Shown here: piece after piece, positions 33,465 through 33,528 of the stretch
How positions within the stretch are numbered: the first letter of the stretch is position 1
Layout: the number at the start of each line of letters is the position of its first letter
From: an uncultured Azospirillum sp.
GTDB lineage: Bacteria; Pseudomonadota; Alphaproteobacteria; Azospirillales; Azospirillaceae
Direction: 5' to 3'
NCBI RefSeq assembly: GCF_946480385.1
Contig: NZ_CAMLJP010000073.1
Span: 1 to 33,528 of the forward strand
Length of the DNA: 33,528 bases
Translations under genes and position numbers: made by a program
Notes under the pieces: generated by a model
Database searches by the model: none
Told to the model about the DNA's origin: nothing
Seen by the model: only the letters and a program-made list of their open reading frames with translations

Positions 33465-33528
33465 ATCTGTAGGGGGGGTAGGTTCTATTCTGAAGTGCAA
33501 CTTTCTTGTAATCACAGGGCTTTATGGG

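Noticed and set aside
1..33528. CRISPR arrays, tRNA or rRNA genes, insertion sequences, prophage or integrase genes
   Set aside because: No regularly spaced repeats, tRNA-like folds, transposase motifs or terminal inverted repeats were seen on reading both strands.

Overview
This is a high-GC, gene-dense chromosomal or chromid segment. Protein families, codon bias and gene order suggest an alphaproteobacterium of the Rhodospirillales, most like Azospirillum. The taxon is an inference from gene content; no rRNA, tRNA or other marker gene is present. I call 29 protein genes, no RNA genes, no insertion sequences and no CRISPR array.

Region 1 (1-3108, + strand) is a small catabolic cassette: a GntR/UTRA regulator with a perfect 16-bp palindrome upstream, a PF04909-type amidohydrolase, and a MatC/SLC13-like dicarboxylate permease. 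Its substrate is unknown.

Region 2 (3125-15867) is a thiosulfate-oxidation locus. On the - strand the transcription order is a TtrS-like sensor kinase and a FixJ/TtrR-like response regulator, then soxC-soxD-soxY-soxZ-soxA-soxX-soxB, a secreted DsrE-like protein, a YeeE/YedE (TsuA-type) thiosulfate permease and a SoxH-like metallo-hydrolase. A TauE/SafE-type anion exporter diverges from the kinase. The locus holds the full periplasmic core (SoxXA, YZ, B, CD). The usual ArsR-type repressor SoxR, and SoxVW and SoxF, are not in the window. A two-component system whose relatives sense tetrathionate sits where regulation would be expected.

Region 3 (16003-21816) holds a type II P-type cation ATPase with altered ion-site residues. 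Convergent with it is a LysR regulator, which is divergent from a DgcA/N-methylproline-demethylase-like flavoprotein.

Region 4 (21971-33392) is mainly a methyl-group and one-carbon module. It contains cyanase; a leftward ybaK/proX-like, purU and small-gene operon; a GlxA/GbdR-like AraC regulator; and a rightward run of heterotetrameric sarcosine oxidase genes (soxB, soxD, soxA, soxG), glyA and sdaA. Sarcosine is oxidised to glycine and 5,10-methylene-THF, GlyA joins these into serine, SdaA deaminates serine to pyruvate, and PurU drains 10-formyl-THF to formate plus THF. The symbols soxA, soxB and soxD therefore occur twice in this window with unrelated meanings.

The most interesting unexplained signals are: the TtrSR-like pair attached to a Sox cluster, with related inverted repeats at both candidate promoters; a secreted DsrE next to a thiosulfate permease; a 68-residue gene after purU; competing hairpins between glyA and sdaA; and an 11-bp repeat at the right end.
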